Shown here: in pieces, positions 3,928-5,190 of the stretch
Layout: every line of letters starts with the position of its first letter
Position numbering within the stretch: position 1 is the first letter of the stretch
Assembly (NCBI GenBank): GCA_001766965.1
Contig: MEKM01000124.1
Location: 1 to 5,190, forward strand
Direction of reading: 5' to 3'
DNA from: Acidobacteria bacterium RIFCSPHIGHO2_01_FULL_67_28
Lineage (GTDB): Bacteria > Acidobacteriota > Terriglobia > Acidiferrales > 2-02-FULL-67-57
Length of the DNA stretch: 5,190 nucleotides
The notes under the pieces: model-generated
Told to the model about the DNA's origin: nothing
Databases searched by the model: none
The model's input: only the letters and a program-made list of their open reading frames with translations
Translations under genes and position numbers: made by a program

Positions 3928-5190
3928 ATGGCCACCAAAGCCGCGGCTTCATCCCGAGCGGAGCCGAGGGACGCTCCCCGGCCGCTCCCCGAAACCCAGG
4001 ATGCCATCCGCGTGCGCGGCGCCCGCGTCCACAACCTGAAAAACATCGACTTCGACATCCCCCACGGCGCCATCACCGTGGTCACCGGCGTCTCGGGCTC
4101 GGGCAAGTCCTCGCTCGCTTTCGACACCATCTACGCCGAAGGCCAGCGGCGCTACATCGAGTCGCTCTCCGCTTACGCCCGGCAGTTCCTCGAGCGCATT
4201 GAGAAGCCCGACGTGGACGAAATCGAAGGCATCGCCCCCGCCATCGCCATCAAGCAGAAAAACTCCAGCCGCAACCCCCGCTCCACCGTCGCCACCGCCA
4301 CCGAGGTTTACGACTACCTCCGGCTGCTCTTCGCCCGCCTGGGCGAAACCTGGTGCCCGCGCTGCCAGCTGCGCGTCGAAAAGGACACGGTCGACCACGT
4401 GGCCGGGCGCGTCCTCGCCCTGCCTTCCGGCGCGCGCTTCTACGTCCTCTTCCGCGCCGCCCTCCCGGCGACCCCCGCCGAACGCCGCAAGCCCGCCGGC
4501 CTCCCGCGAGAAGTCCTGAAGAGCCTACTCTCCACACTGCGCCAGCGCGGCTTCAGCCGCCTGTATCAAGCGGCGGCAGAGGTGACGGCAGAAGGGCGCG
4601 TCTTCGACCTCGCCGCCCCGGAGTCCCTGCTCGGGCTCGACCTCACCCGGCCGCTCTATGTGCTGGTCGACCGCCTGGCAATTCCCGCCTCGGAGGAAGA
4701 CCGGGCAGGGCTGCGCGCGCGGCTAGTGGACTCGGTCGAGCTCTGCTACCGGGAAGGCAACGGCGAAGCCTTCATCGAACTGCTTTCCGGCGCGCCCGAG
4801 GGGCAACAACCCTGGTTGCGCTTCAGCGAACGCTTCGAGTGCCGCCGCTGCGGAACCCGCTACGCCGAGCCCGAGCCGGCCCTCTTCAGCTTCAACAGCC
4901 CGGCCGGCGCCTGCCCCCGCTGCCAGGGCTTCGGCAACACCATTGACTTCGACCTGGACAAGGTCATCCCCGACAAGACCCGCCCGCTCGGCGACGACGC
5001 CATCGAGCCCTGGACCAAGCCCCGCTACCGCGACCTCCAGGCCGAGCTCCGCCGCTTCGCCCGGCGCGAAGAGATCCCTCTCGAGCGCTCCTGGAGCGAG
5101 CTCGGCGCCCGCGACCGCAGGAAAATCCTCGAAGGCGACGACGACTTCCCCGGCATCCAGGGCTTCTTCGCCTGGCTGGAGCGCAAGAAG
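3928..5190 (+). CDS. uvrA: UvrABC system protein A (excinuclease ABC subunit A), N-terminal part, cut by the window edge
   Basis: The DNA-damage recognition ATPase of nucleotide excision repair; it dimerises, works with UvrB, and loads it at lesions. The frame is open for 421 codons with no stop; full UvrA is usually about 930-970 residues, so over half is missing. 'IRVRGARVHNLKNID' opens the first ABC-type ATPase domain. The Walker A is 'GVSGSGKSS' (residues 54-62, K60), followed by 'EGQRRYIESLSAYARQFL' (71-88) and 'KQKNSSRNPRSTVATATE' (109-126). The first zinc module is C305-x2-C308-x20-C329-x2-C332, containing 'LFSFNSPAGACPRCQG'. An extra pair, C143/C146, lies in 'WCPRCQ'. About 25 low-complexity residues precede the conserved start. 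ATG 3928 is the only ATG, GTG or TTG codon in frame after a TAG at 3892-3894. No strong Shine-Dalgarno is visible; the partial match GGAAG (3908-3912) is 15 nt away. An apparent dedicated promoter lies at 3829-3857. Confidence 0.97.
   Translation, partial: MATKAAASSRAEPRDAPRPLPETQDAIRVRGARVHNLKNIDFDIPHGAITVVTGVSGSGKSSLAFDTIYAEGQRRYIESLSAYARQFLERIEKPDVDEIEGIAPAIAIKQKNSSRNPRSTVATATEVYDYLRLLFARLGETWCPRCQLRVEKDTVDHVAGRVLALPSGARFYVLFRAALPATPAERRKPAGLPREVLKSLLSTLRQRGFSRLYQAAAEVTAEGRVFDLAAPESLLGLDLTRPLYVLVDRLAIPASEEDRAGLRARLVDSVELCYREGNGEAFIELLSGAPEGQQPWLRFSERFECRRCGTRYAEPEPALFSFNSPAGACPRCQGFGNTIDFDLDKVIPDKTRPLGDDAIEPWTKPRYRDLQAELRRFARREEIPLERSWSELGARDRRKILEGDDDFPGIQGFFAWLERKK

Noticed and set aside
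3949..4398. 149-codon minus-strand frame opposite the start of uvrA
   Set aside because: It lies exactly opposite the conserved Walker A region of UvrA and has no motif of its own.

Overview
The window looks like chromosomal DNA of a GC-rich bacterium, most likely an Acidobacteriota member. The main reason is a tandem pair of exported von Willebrand factor A (VWA) proteins with the layout of the 'VWFA-related Acidobacterial domain' family: a signal peptide, an N-terminal strand-rich module around a 'DVDLV' motif, a VWA domain, and a C-terminal 'QYV(I/L)GY.PTN...GYYA' block. A heptamer array of the kind I associate with Acidobacteria intergenic DNA supports this. The family assignments rest on motif recognition, not on a search.

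Layout. Bases 27-1965 (+) hold the two overlapping VWA genes. Bases 1974-3164 (-) hold deoB (phosphopentomutase), convergent with the second VWA gene, with only 8 bp between their stop codons. That junction contains three copies of a heptamer, and deoB's last codons and stop lie inside it. Bases 3165-3359 are a divergent intergenic region with a perfect TTGACA -35 box, a palindrome in the promoter spacer, a leader hairpin and a strong Shine-Dalgarno. Bases 3360-3851 (+) encode a small two-pass membrane protein that has a histidine-kinase dimerization/phosphoacceptor (DHp) segment but no ATPase domain. Bases 3928-5190 (+) are the first 421 codons of uvrA, open at the window edge. Its promoter (TCGACC, 17 bp, TATAAT) lies across the end of the preceding gene, and its short leader contains overlapping perfect inverted repeats.

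How the parts relate. The VWA pair is probably co-expressed by translational coupling. deoB (nucleoside/pentose salvage) and uvrA (nucleotide excision repair) are housekeeping genes. Nothing in the sequence ties the small DHp protein to either, and it appears to have its own promoter. I see no mobile element, CRISPR array, RNA gene or defence cassette. The least ordinary items are the kinase-like protein lacking its catalytic domain, the inverted repeats in the uvrA leader, the palindrome inside the divergent promoter, and the heptamer array that places a stop in all three deoB-strand frames.
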